A DNA stretch of 64,000 nucleotides from Leucobacter musarum subsp. musarum (GTDB taxonomy: Bacteria; Actinomycetota; Actinomycetes; Actinomycetales; Microbacteriaceae). Where the stretch lies: the NCBI RefSeq assembly GCF_001273845.1, contig NZ_JHBW01000063.1, forward strand, positions 62,001 to 126,000, written 5' to 3'. The stretch's first letter is position 1, and the number at the start of each line of letters is the position of its first letter. A program made the position numbers and the translations under genes. Below the pieces are notes generated by a model that saw nothing but the letters and a program-made list of their open reading frames with translations, searched no databases and was not told the DNA's origin. Positions 53,079 through 61,459 of the stretch are shown piece by piece.

Positions 53079-53867
53079 ATGACCTATCGCCTCGCCGCGT
53101 GCGCAGAGATGCTCTTCGTTGACCTGCCGTTCGTGGAGCGCGTGCAGCGCATCCACGAGCGCGGGCTGCTCGTGGAGATCTGGGACTGGAGTACGAAAGA
53201 CCTCGCGGCGCTCGCCGCCACCGGAGCCGAGTTCTCGTCGATGACGGGGTACCTGCGCGGTGACCTCACCACCGCTGAGGGCCGTCGCGAGTTGCTCGCC
53301 ACGGCGCGTGAATCGCTCGCGGCCGCCGAGATCATCGACTCGCCGCGCCTGAACCTGCACGGCACCGGGTTGGGCGAGGGCGGGCTGCCGGTCGTGCCGC
53401 ACGAGCACGTGAGCGGCGCCGATTGGGTGCACGCGGCCGAGACGCTGCGCCAGGTCGCCGAACTCGGCCGAGCGTCCGGGCGCACCTTCGTGCTCGAAAA
53501 CCTCAACCTCGCGGTCGACCACCCGGGCACCCCGTTCGCGAGGGCCGCCGACACGCTCGCGCTCGTGCGCGCGGCCGACCACCCGAATCTGCGACTGAAC
53601 CTCGACCTGTACCACGCGCAGATCGGTGAGGGAAACCTCGTCGAACTGGTGCGCGAGGCGCAGCCGTGGATCGGCGAGATCCAGATCGCCGACGTTCCGG
53701 GGCGCTGCGAGCCGGGCACGGGCGAGATCCGCTACGAAGCCGTCGCGCGGGCGCTCCGCGACCTCGGATACGACGGGGTGATCGGCATGGAGGCCTGGGC
53801 GAGTGGCGATCCGGACGCGGCGCTCGACGCCTTCACCGCCGCGTTCGGTGCGGGCATCGCCGCCTAG
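53079..53867 (+). CDS. Hydroxypyruvate isomerase-like TIM barrel
   Basis: 262-residue Hyi-family TIM barrel (LAACAEMLFVDLPFVERV start, VLENLNLAVDHPGTPFA, LNLDLYHAQIGEGNL). The Hyi family includes 2-oxo-tetronate and hydroxypyruvate isomerases. In this operon it probably isomerises the keto product of the upstream dehydrogenase. Its metal ligands Glu, Asp, His and Glu are in the expected strands. Confidence 0.78.
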   Translation: MTYRLAACAEMLFVDLPFVERVQRIHERGLLVEIWDWSTKDLAALAATGAEFSSMTGYLRGDLTTAEGRRELLATARESLAAAEIIDSPRLNLHGTGLGEGGLPVVPHEHVSGADWVHAAETLRQVAELGRASGRTFVLENLNLAVDHPGTPFARAADTLALVRAADHPNLRLNLDLYHAQIGEGNLVELVREAQPWIGEIQIADVPGRCEPGTGEIRYEAVARALRDLGYDGVIGMEAWASGDPDAALDAFTAAFGAGIAA

Positions 53868-53957
53868 GCGATCCGGCACCGCGAACACCCTCGCGCCGTT
53901 CGACACGACCCTCCTCGCCACCCGACCCCTAAGATGAACGGGACGCGAGGAGGGTCG

Positions 53958-55022
53958 ATGACGGAGCAGACGGGAGCACCCGAGAGCGGCCCGACCGCCC
54001 CCGCGCGCCCGCCGACGATCCGCGACGTCGCCCGTGTCGCGGGCGTCTCGAAGTCGCTCGTCTCGCTCGTGTTCACCGGCGGCGACAATGTGAGCGAGGA
54101 GCGTCGACTGCGCGTGCTGCACGCCGCCGCGCAGCTGGGCTACCGCCCCAACCTCGTCGCCCAGTCGCTCTCGTCGGGGCGCCGCGACATCGTCGCGATT
54201 CTCGTGTCGAACCTGCACAATCCGCTCTTCGCCGAAATCGTGGGTGCCGCGAAGGCGCGGCTGGCCGAGGCGGGGAAGCGCACGATGATCGTGAGCGCGC
54301 AGGTCGACGACGGCGCGGGCGGTACGGTGCTGGATCGCGACAACCTCGACGTGCTCCGCGATCTGCGCCCGTCGGGCCTCATCACCGTCGGCACCATTCC
54401 CGAGTTCACCGAACTGGCCGGGCTTACCGCCGCGATGCCCACCGTGGTGGCCAGTGCGATCGACGCCACCGCCGACGTCGTCGCGACCGTGCGCACCGAC
54501 GATGTGGCGGGGCTCGACCTCGTCGTCGACCACCTCGTCGCTCAGGGCGTCTCGCGCATCGCGTTCATCGGCGGCGACGGCGGCACGGTGTCGGCCTCGC
54601 GAGAATCCGCCTTCCGTGCCGCTGTGGAGCGGCGCGACTTCGGTGCGCGGGCCTGGGTCGAGCGCGCCGACTTCACCGAGGCGGGGGCGCGCCGGGCGGT
54701 TGAGAGACTGCTCGCCGCCGACCACCTGCCCGAGGCGATCATTGCGGTCAACGACCTCACCGCAATCGGCGTCATCACCGCACTCGAAGCGGCAGGCATC
54801 GCGGTGCCAAGCGGGTGCCGCGTCGCCGGCTACGACGACACGACACTCTCCGCGATCCCGCGCATCTCGCTCACCAGTGTCGACCCCGACAACCGTCGCA
54901 TCGGGCGCGAAGCGGCAGAGGCGCTCCTCGATGCGCTGACGGGTGCGGTGCCGGGTGAGGCCTCGGCGACCGCAGGCGAAGTGCTGATTCCGCCGACCCT
55001 CGTCGTGCGCGCCTCGGCGTAG
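53958..55022 (+). CDS. LacI-family transcriptional regulator (second)
   Basis: 354 residues: helix-turn-helix TIRDVARVAGVSKSLVSLVF and a sugar-sensing C-terminal domain. ATG at 53958 follows GGAGGG; an upstream in-frame ATG at 53934 is possible. It lies between the two genes whose promoters carry the CTAGCACGTGCTAG-type palindrome (51976 and 56290). By adjacency it is the best candidate to bind them. Its recognition-helix residues equal those of the first LacI, whose neighbouring operator differs. Confidence 0.86.
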   Translation: MTEQTGAPESGPTAPARPPTIRDVARVAGVSKSLVSLVFTGGDNVSEERRLRVLHAAAQLGYRPNLVAQSLSSGRRDIVAILVSNLHNPLFAEIVGAAKARLAEAGKRTMIVSAQVDDGAGGTVLDRDNLDVLRDLRPSGLITVGTIPEFTELAGLTAAMPTVVASAIDATADVVATVRTDDVAGLDLVVDHLVAQGVSRIAFIGGDGGTVSASRESAFRAAVERRDFGARAWVERADFTEAGARRAVERLLAADHLPEAIIAVNDLTAIGVITALEAAGIAVPSGCRVAGYDDTTLSAIPRISLTSVDPDNRRIGREAAEALLDALTGAVPGEASATAGEVLIPPTLVVRASA

Positions 55023-55057
55023 GCGCTCGCTCCGCACCCACCCCCGCCGAACGGCCG

Positions 55058-56089
55058 TCAGTCGATGGCGACCGGACGGTGCTCCTCGACGGACTGCACG
55101 CACGCGAGCGCGATCTGCAGTGCCGCACGCGCATCCTCGCCGGTCGGCACCCGGATGCCCGGCGCTGGGGCGATCCCGCGCACCGCGTTCGCGAACGCGA
55201 CCAACTCGTCGGTGTACGCCTGGCGGAACAGCTCGATGTTGAGTCGCGCCGTGGGCGCCTGCGCGCCAGCCGCCGAGAAGTGCCGCATCGCCGTGGCGTG
55301 CACGTCGCCCGCCGTGACCATGCCGGCCGACCCAAAGACCTCGCCGCGCACGTCGTACCCGTACGCCGCAGAGAAGTTGGCCTCGGCCGTCGCGATGGCG
55401 CCGTTGTCGTAGCGGATCGTCACGACCGCGGTGTCGAGCAGCCCGCTCGCCTTGAACTCGGGCGCGACGAGCGCATCGGCGACGGCGAACACCTCGATCG
55501 GGCGGGCGCCGGCGTTGAACCAGTTGAGCGTGTCGAAGTCATGGATCAGGGTCTCGAGGAAGATCGTCCACGGCTTCACCGCGCCGGGGTTCGCGAGCCC
55601 GGGATCGCGAGTCAGCGATCGCAGCAGCTGCGGCGTTCCAATGCCGCCGGCCGAGACGACCTCGTGCGCCGCGGCGAAGTCGTGCGCGAATCGTCGATTG
55701 AACCCCACCTGCAACGGCACCCCGGCGCTCGCCGCAGCCGCGATCGCGCGATCGGCGTCGGCGAGCGTGAGCGCCAGCGGTTTCTCGACGAACACCGCCT
55801 TGCCGGCCGCGGCCGCGGCGACGACGAGATCCGTGTGCGTGAACGCGGGCGACGAGATGACGACGCCGTCGATTTCGGGGTCGGCGAGCAACTCGTCGGC
55901 GCTCTGCAGAGCCCGGGGCGTGTGGTGCGCGGTCGCGAGTGGGGCCGCGACGCGTTCGGCGGCGCCAGGCTGCGGGTCGGCGACCGCGGCGAGCACGGCG
56001 CCCGGAATGCGCTGCGCGATGGTCTCGGCGTGGAAGGTGCCGATCCAGCCCGAGCCGATCAGGCCGAGGCGAACGGGGGAGTGGGTCAT
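55058..56089 (-). CDS. Gfo/Idh/MocA oxidoreductase
   Basis: 343 residues. GLIGSGWIGTFHAE loop, VEKPLALT triad, and TIFLETLIHDFDTLNWF with the catalytic Asp/His pair. It is a fifth Gfo/Idh enzyme in 18 kb, related to inositol dehydrogenases by the active-site helix. AGGAGACC precedes the ATG. A CTAGCACGTGCTAG operator lies 201 bp upstream, so it should be co-regulated with the operon at 52036, which it converges on across the LacI gene. Confidence 0.85.
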   Translation of the reverse strand: MTHSPVRLGLIGSGWIGTFHAETIAQRIPGAVLAAVADPQPGAAERVAAPLATAHHTPRALQSADELLADPEIDGVVISSPAFTHTDLVVAAAAAGKAVFVEKPLALTLADADRAIAAAASAGVPLQVGFNRRFAHDFAAAHEVVSAGGIGTPQLLRSLTRDPGLANPGAVKPWTIFLETLIHDFDTLNWFNAGARPIEVFAVADALVAPEFKASGLLDTAVVTIRYDNGAIATAEANFSAAYGYDVRGEVFGSAGMVTAGDVHATAMRHFSAAGAQAPTARLNIELFRQAYTDELVAFANAVRGIAPAPGIRVPTGEDARAALQIALACVQSVEEHRPVAID

Positions 56090-56175
56090 GGGGTCTCCTG
56101 GGGCGGTGTGGTGTGGAATGCGGCGCGTCTGCACCGGCTTTGGTGCGTGAGCGCTTTGTTGCCCGTGTGCGTTGA

Positions 56176-56231
56176 TGCTTGATGTGTGGGAGCGCGACGT
56201 GCTGCGACGGTGCTTGATGCGTGAGAGTGCG
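56176..56231. repeat. Two 21-nt direct repeats in the leader of the Gfo/Idh gene
   Basis: TGCTTGATGTGTGGGAGCG at 56176-56194 recurs as TGCTTGATGCGTGAGAGTG at 56211-56229 (the repeat unit extends two bases further); 18 of 21 positions match. They lie between the operator at 56290 and the start at 56089, in what should be a long 5' leader. Confidence 0.45.
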
Positions 56232-56289
56232 TTGTGCGTCCTGCGTCGCAGCGCTTCGTGCACTGTGGCGACACGTTAGCATCAAATCA

Positions 56290-56303
56290 CTAGCACGTGC
56301 TAG
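56290..56303. promoter_or_regulatory. LacI-type operator (perfect palindrome)
   Basis: CTAGCACGTGCTAG is a 14-bp perfect palindrome with central CpG. The same sequence with two changes is at 51976. It is 201 bp upstream of the Gfo/Idh gene ending at 55058. Confidence 0.7.
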
Positions 56304-56379
56304 TAGAAAGCGAGCGCGCACTCCGGAGCGGGCCGGTGCGACCGCCGGGCGGGCGCCGAGCTGTGTTTTCGAGTTCGTG

Positions 56380-57453
56380 TCAGGCGCGAGGCGCCGCTGT
56401 GCTCGCGCGCTTGGTGAGGGTCGGTATCACGTGGCGGGTGACCGTGCGCGCTCCCGGCTCAGCCAGGCGAGCATGCACCGTCTCGACCGCCAACTGCGCC
56501 ATGCGGTCGGGGTCGGGGCGTACCGACGTGAGGTCGATGTAGGGCAGCGCGGCTGCCGAGCTGTCGTCGAAGCCGACGATCGAGACGTCTTCGGGAATGC
56601 GCACTCCTGCGCGCACGAGCGTCTGCAGCGCACCGATGGCGGAGTGGTCGTTCATGCAGACCAGCGCGGTGACGGATTCGGTCGAGTGCGATGGGGCGGA
56701 TCCGGCACCCGCACGAATGCGCCCGTCGGCGAGCAACCCGAGTGCGGCGCGATGGCCGCCGAGCTCGGTGTAATCGCTTGCGACGACCTGCGCGGGGAGG
56801 CCGTGCGCGGCCATGGCGCCGTGGAAGCCGGCAAGTCGCGGGGCGGCGTTCGCACCGACTTCGGAGCCGACGTAGGCGATGCGAGTGTGGCCGAGCGCGA
56901 TCAGGTGCTCGACGGCGAGAGCGATGCCGCGTTCGTTCTCGACATCGACGCGGTCGTGGGGTTCGGGCGAGGTCGGCCCGCCAAGCAGCAGCGTGGGGAT
57001 TCCGGGTGGCAGGTCGGTGAGTACGTTCGTGCGCGAACTCATGCTCCCGTCGATGCCGGCTCCCGAATCGAGCACAATGAGTGCTTCGATGCGCTGACGC
57101 ATGAGCCCTGCGAGCGCAGGCTCGAGGTCGCGGTGCTCGCCCATGGTGCCCAGTGCGAGCGTGTAGCCGAGTTGCGCGGCGTGGCGGTAGAGCGCGTCGA
57201 CGAGGTCGACTTCGAACGGCTGGCGCATCGTGAAGAGCACACCGAGTTGCCCGCTGCGGCGGCGGCGCAGCATGCGTGCGGAGTCGTCGGGGTGGTAGCC
57301 GATCTCACGGGCGGCGGCCAGGATGCGCTCGCGCGACGCCTCACTGGCGCCCGGCGCCCCGCGCAGCACGATCGAGACGAGCTGTCGCGACATTCCGACG
57401 CGCTCGGCGACATCGCGCATGGTGGGGCGGGAAGCCGGCTCGGGGGTGCTCAC
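56380..57453 (-). CDS. LacI-family transcriptional regulator (third)
   Basis: 357 residues: helix-turn-helix TMRDVAERVGMSRQLVSIVL and a sensor domain. Its specificity residues (Arg, Gln, Ile) differ from the other two LacI proteins. GTG at 57453 with AAGAG upstream is the chosen start; the open frame continues to about 59463 but that part is antisense to the aldehyde dehydrogenase. It is divergent from that gene, with an 18-bp palindrome between. Confidence 0.85.
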   Translation of the reverse strand: MSTPEPASRPTMRDVAERVGMSRQLVSIVLRGAPGASEASRERILAAAREIGYHPDDSARMLRRRRSGQLGVLFTMRQPFEVDLVDALYRHAAQLGYTLALGTMGEHRDLEPALAGLMRQRIEALIVLDSGAGIDGSMSSRTNVLTDLPPGIPTLLLGGPTSPEPHDRVDVENERGIALAVEHLIALGHTRIAYVGSEVGANAAPRLAGFHGAMAAHGLPAQVVASDYTELGGHRAALGLLADGRIRAGAGSAPSHSTESVTALVCMNDHSAIGALQTLVRAGVRIPEDVSIVGFDDSSAAALPYIDLTSVRPDPDRMAQLAVETVHARLAEPGARTVTRHVIPTLTKRASTAAPRA

Positions 57454-57630
57454 GCTCTTATGGTGCCATGCGCGGGTGGCTGCCCGCCGCTGCGGCCTCG
57501 TGCCGGGCTGCTTTCGGGTCTGGCTGCTTTCGTGCCGGCCCGGTGTTGCGCAGTGCCGGATGTGCGGCGAGCTGGTTCTGTGGCGAGCCCCTCCGATCTT
57601 GCCGGGCCCCTCCTTTCTGCGCGTGCACGA

Positions 57631-57668
57631 GGGAGGGGCTCGGTGAGAAGGGAGGGGCTCGGCGAGGA
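57631..57668. repeat. Tandem 19-nt repeat with complementary arm upstream
   Basis: GGGAGGGGCTCGGTGAGAA (57631-57649) is followed by a second copy (57650-57668, 17 of 19 identical). CGAGCCCCTCC at 57584-57594 can pair with either copy, so two alternative hairpins are possible. Confidence 0.5.
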
Positions 57669-57737
57669 AGGCCGCGAGCGCCGGAGCGCCGCCGCTCCGA
57701 AACACGCGCTTGACCTCCGCGAAACGTTGTGCGTACA

Positions 57738-57755
57738 ATTTGGACCGGTCCAAAT
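57738..57755. promoter_or_regulatory. LacI-type operator (18-bp perfect palindrome)
   Basis: ATTTGGACCGGTCCAAAT has an identical inverted half. The core TTGGA-N4-TCCAA is shared with the operator at 50169. It lies 32 bases upstream of the aldehyde dehydrogenase ATG. Confidence 0.75.
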
Positions 57756-57786
57756 CAAAGACGAAGCGGCACGACGAGAGGCGATC

Positions 57787-59331
57787 ATGGGCGATCAGAC
57801 AGTAGCGGCGGGGAGCGCGCCGGCCGACGGAGCGCAGGCAGCACAGGCGGGCACCGCACACACCGAGCACCCCACCGGCGCGGCGCACGAGACGCATCCC
57901 ACCCGCAGTTACGGACTGCTGCTCGGCGGCGAGTGGCGCGAAGCGCGCGACGGCAAGCGCGCGGCGATCCGCAGCCCGTTCGACGGCAGCATCGTCGGCG
58001 AGGTCGCCCTCGCCACGGCGCAAGACGCTGACGACGCAATCGAAGCTGCAGCACAAGGCGCAGCTCAGTGGCGCCGCACGCCGGCCCATGAGCGCGCGGC
58101 GATCCTGCTCCGTGCTGCGGCGCTCGCCGACGCCCGCACCGACGAACTCGCGACGACCATCTCGCTTGAAAACGGCAAGCCGTTCGCCGAGGCGAAGGGT
58201 GAGGCGGGCCGCTCGGGCGCGCTGATCCGTCTTGCGGCTCACGAGGGCACGCAACTGTACGGCGACAGCCTGCCGCTCGATGCGAACCCCGGCACGGGCC
58301 AAGACAAGGTCGGCTTCACGCTGCGCCAGCCCGTCGGCATCGTCGTCGCGATCACCCCGTTCAACTACCCCGCGTTGCTGGTGCTGCACAAGGTTGGCCC
58401 GGCCCTGGCCGCCGGCAACGCGGTCATTCTCAAGCCGGCGAGCGCCACCCCGCTCACGGCCCTCGCGCTCGCGAGCATCTTCGTCGAGGCGGGGGTGCCC
58501 GAGGGCGTGATCTCGGTGTTGACGGGCCCGGGTGGCCCGATCGGCGACGCGCTCGTGCGCGACCCGCGCGTGCGCAAGATCTCGTTCACGGGGTCGACCG
58601 GGGTGGGCGAGCGCATCGCGAGCCTCGCCAGCGTGAAGAAACTCTCGCTCGAGCTGGGCGCTTCGTCGCCGACCGTCATCTTGCCCGGCGTCGACATCGA
58701 GAAAGCGGCGGCTGCCGTCGCGGCAGGCGGTTACGTGAACGCCGGTCAGGTGTGCATCTCGGTGCAGCGCGTGATCGTGCACCGCGAGGTCGAAGCCGAC
58801 TTCCTCGACGCGTTGCGCCCGAAGGTTGAGGCGATTCGCATGGGCGATCCGCTCGCCGAGGGCACCACACTCGGCCCCCTCGTCGCAGAGCGCGAAGCCG
58901 AGCGCGTGGCGCAGAGCATCGCCCGCGCGGTCGACGACGGAGCGACGCTGCTCACGGGTGGCGAGCGCGACGGCGCCTTCGTCTCGCCCGCGATCGTCAC
59001 GGGGGTCGACACCCGCCAGGCGTTCGCGCAGGAGGAACTCTTCGGCCCCGCGGTCGCCGTCACCACAGTCGACAGCTTCGACGCCGCCATCGGCGCTGCG
59101 AACGGCACGCCGTACGGGCTCGCGGCCGGCGTCTTCGGCGGCACCCTCGGCGAGGGCGTGCGGGCAATGCGCGAGATCGACGCCGGCAGCGTGCACCTCG
59201 GCTGGACGCCGCTGTGGCGCGCCGACCTCATGCCCTACGGCGGGCTGAAGGCGAGCGGCTACGGCAAGGAGGGCGTGCGCTCGACTGTCGAGGAGATGAC
59301 CGAGGTGAAGACCGTCATCATCCACGGGTAG
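57787..59331 (+). CDS. Aldehyde dehydrogenase (NAD(P)+)
   Basis: 514-residue ALDH. The catalytic Cys is in NAGQVCISVQRV, the general base Glu in LELGASSPTV, and the NAD site VILKPASATPLTAL; the ending PYGGLKASGYGKEG is standard. An Ala/His-rich extension of about 45 residues precedes the ALDH fold. It resembles lactaldehyde/glycolaldehyde or succinate-semialdehyde dehydrogenases more than IolA. It is first in the operon with the second IolD; the operator at 57738 controls it. Confidence 0.85.
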   Translation: MGDQTVAAGSAPADGAQAAQAGTAHTEHPTGAAHETHPTRSYGLLLGGEWREARDGKRAAIRSPFDGSIVGEVALATAQDADDAIEAAAQGAAQWRRTPAHERAAILLRAAALADARTDELATTISLENGKPFAEAKGEAGRSGALIRLAAHEGTQLYGDSLPLDANPGTGQDKVGFTLRQPVGIVVAITPFNYPALLVLHKVGPALAAGNAVILKPASATPLTALALASIFVEAGVPEGVISVLTGPGGPIGDALVRDPRVRKISFTGSTGVGERIASLASVKKLSLELGASSPTVILPGVDIEKAAAAVAAGGYVNAGQVCISVQRVIVHREVEADFLDALRPKVEAIRMGDPLAEGTTLGPLVAEREAERVAQSIARAVDDGATLLTGGERDGAFVSPAIVTGVDTRQAFAQEELFGPAVAVTTVDSFDAAIGAANGTPYGLAAGVFGGTLGEGVRAMREIDAGSVHLGWTPLWRADLMPYGGLKASGYGKEGVRSTVEEMTEVKTVIIHG

Positions 59332-59509
59332 CGGCGCGGGATCGGGGCCGCCGCACCGCCGCACCCACGACGGCCCTGTATCTGCCGAACAGCCAATTCG
59401 CCGAACAGCCCCAGCCGAGCCACCAACTCGGCGCCCGCGCCACCACGCACACCACAGACTCACTCACTCACCGCATCACCGCACCTCAGCTCGCAAAGGA
59501 GCAGCACAC

Positions 59510-61459
59510 ATGGTCCAGGGAACCTCCGGTCAGACCGTCCGGCTCACGGTCGCGCAGGCGATCGTGCGATACATCGCCGCGCAGTACTCCGTCGCTGATG
59601 GCGTGCGCGAGCGCTTCGTGCCCGCCGCGCTCGGCATCTTCGGCCACGGCAACGTCGCGGGCCTCGGCCAGGCGCTCGCCGAGCACGCGGATCGCCTGCC
59701 GTTTGTGCAGGGCCGCAACGAGCAGGCGCTCGGCCATCTCGCGACCGGTTTCGCGAAGGCGTCGAAGCGTCGCCGCACGCTCGCGGTCACAGCGTCGGTC
59801 GGCCCGGGCGCCACGAACCTCGTCACCGCTGCGGCGCTCGCAACGGTGAACCGCATCCCGCTGCTCCTGCTGCCGGGTGACACGTACGCCACCCGTCGAC
59901 AGGGCCCGGTGCTGCAGCAGCTCGACCTGCCCGGCACCCCCGACGTGACCGCGAACGACACGTTCCGCCCCGTCTCGCGTTTCTTCGATCGCATCGCCCG
60001 ACCCGAGCAGTTGCTCACCGCGCTGCCGCAGGCGTTCCGCGTGCTGGCGAACCCCGAGGAGACGGGCGCTGTGGTGCTCGCGCTGCCGCAAGACGTGCAG
60101 TCGCATGCGTATGACTACCCGGTGGAGTTCTTCGCCGAGCGCGACTGGGTGATCCGTCGCCGGGTGCCCGACGCCGCCGAGGTCGCGCAGGTCGCCGAAC
60201 TGATCCGCGGCGCCCAGCGCCCGCTGATCATTGCCGGCGGCGGCGTGCACTACTCCGACGCGACCGCGGTGCTCACCGAGCTCGGCACGCGCACGCACCT
60301 GCCCATCAGTGAGACGTTCGCGGGCAAGGGCGCGGTGACCGCTGACGGCCCCTGGAGCGTATTCGGGATCGGGCTCGAGGGATCCCCCACCACTAATCGC
60401 CTGGCCGAGCGCGCCGACCTCATCGTGCACGTGGGCACGCGCCTCACTGATTTCGCCACCGCCTCGCAGTCGATCTTCACGAACCCCGACGTGCGCTTCG
60501 CGTCGATCAACATCGTCGAGCACGACGCGGTGAAGCAGGGCGCGACCGCGGTGATCGCCGACGCGAAGCTCGCGCTCGAGGCGCTCGCCGCAGCGCTCGA
60601 CGGGTACCGGGTGCCCGAGGCCTGGGGTGCCGACGTGATCGCCGCGCGCGACGCCTGGCTGCCGGTGCGCGATGCGGCGCTCGACGCCGACACCCGCTTT
60701 CCGCGTGAGGAGCACCCGGAGCTGCCCGACACCGGCGCGACGCTCACGCAGGGGCAGCTCATCGGCCTGCTGCAGCAGCACGCACGGCCCGGCGACACGA
60801 TCGTCGCGGCGGCCGGCGGCCCTCCCGGCGACCTGCAGAAGGTCTGGGATGCGACCGACGGGCGCCACGCGCACCTCGAGTTCGGATTCTCGTGCATGGG
60901 CTACGAACTGCCCGCCGCGATGGGCGTGCGCCTCGCCGACACCGATCCCGAGCATCGGGTCACCGCGTTCATCGGCGACGGCACCTTCGTCATGATGCCG
61001 ACCGAGATCGTGACGGCCGCGCAAGAGGGCATCCCCTTCACGGTCGTCATTTCCGAGAATCACGGCTACCAGGTGATCCGCCGCCTGCAGATGTGGCGCA
61101 CAGGCGAGCACTTCGGCAACGAGTTCCGGTACCGCGAGGCGGGCGGGTCGCTCGCCGGTGCCGACGCGGGCCGACTTGAGGGCGACTACTTGCGCATCGA
61201 CCTCGCACAGATCGCTGCGGGCCTCGGCGCCGAGGTGCGCACGGCCGAGACGCCCGCCGAGGTGCGCGCCGCGCTCGACGAGACGCGCGGGGTGCGCGGC
61301 CCGGTCGTGATCGTCGTGCCGACGATTCCGCACGCCGACCTGCCGTCGTCGGAGGTGTGGTGGGACGTCTCGCCCGCCGAGGTGTGGGAGCAGGTCGATA
61401 CGTCTGAGAAGCTCGTCAAGTACGGTGCGGGTCTGGCCGAGCAGCGGTGGCACGGATGA
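59510..61459 (+). CDS. IolD-family ThDP-dependent C-C hydrolase (second copy)
   Basis: 649 residues. It keeps FGIFGHGNVAGLGQAL, the catalytic Glu in QGRNEQALGHLATGFAK, and the ThDP motif GDGTFVMMPTEIVTAAQ with the closing SENHGYQV. It is clearly an IolD homologue but differs throughout from the copy at 35233, so it is a paralogue rather than a duplication of recent date. GGAG lies before the ATG. The downstream aldolase starts inside its stop codon. The ring-opening of a cyclic dione is the inferred reaction. Confidence 0.85.
   Translation: MVQGTSGQTVRLTVAQAIVRYIAAQYSVADGVRERFVPAALGIFGHGNVAGLGQALAEHADRLPFVQGRNEQALGHLATGFAKASKRRRTLAVTASVGPGATNLVTAAALATVNRIPLLLLPGDTYATRRQGPVLQQLDLPGTPDVTANDTFRPVSRFFDRIARPEQLLTALPQAFRVLANPEETGAVVLALPQDVQSHAYDYPVEFFAERDWVIRRRVPDAAEVAQVAELIRGAQRPLIIAGGGVHYSDATAVLTELGTRTHLPISETFAGKGAVTADGPWSVFGIGLEGSPTTNRLAERADLIVHVGTRLTDFATASQSIFTNPDVRFASINIVEHDAVKQGATAVIADAKLALEALAAALDGYRVPEAWGADVIAARDAWLPVRDAALDADTRFPREEHPELPDTGATLTQGQLIGLLQQHARPGDTIVAAAGGPPGDLQKVWDATDGRHAHLEFGFSCMGYELPAAMGVRLADTDPEHRVTAFIGDGTFVMMPTEIVTAAQEGIPFTVVISENHGYQVIRRLQMWRTGEHFGNEFRYREAGGSLAGADAGRLEGDYLRIDLAQIAAGLGAEVRTAETPAEVRAALDETRGVRGPVVIVVPTIPHADLPSSEVWWDVSPAEVWEQVDTSEKLVKYGAGLAEQRWHG

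Larger units (their letters stand above)
57454..57786. other. 333-bp divergent regulatory region
   Basis: This gap between the third LacI gene and the aldehyde dehydrogenase holds the tandem repeat 57631-57668 with its complementary arm at 57584-57594, and the 18-bp operator 57738-57755. I see no coding sequence in it. Confidence 0.6.

Noticed and set aside
57454-59463. A minus-strand open frame that extends the third LacI gene to about 1027 residues.
   Set aside because: The extension is antisense to a well-conserved aldehyde dehydrogenase, is Arg/Ala-rich and has no motif. It reflects high GC.
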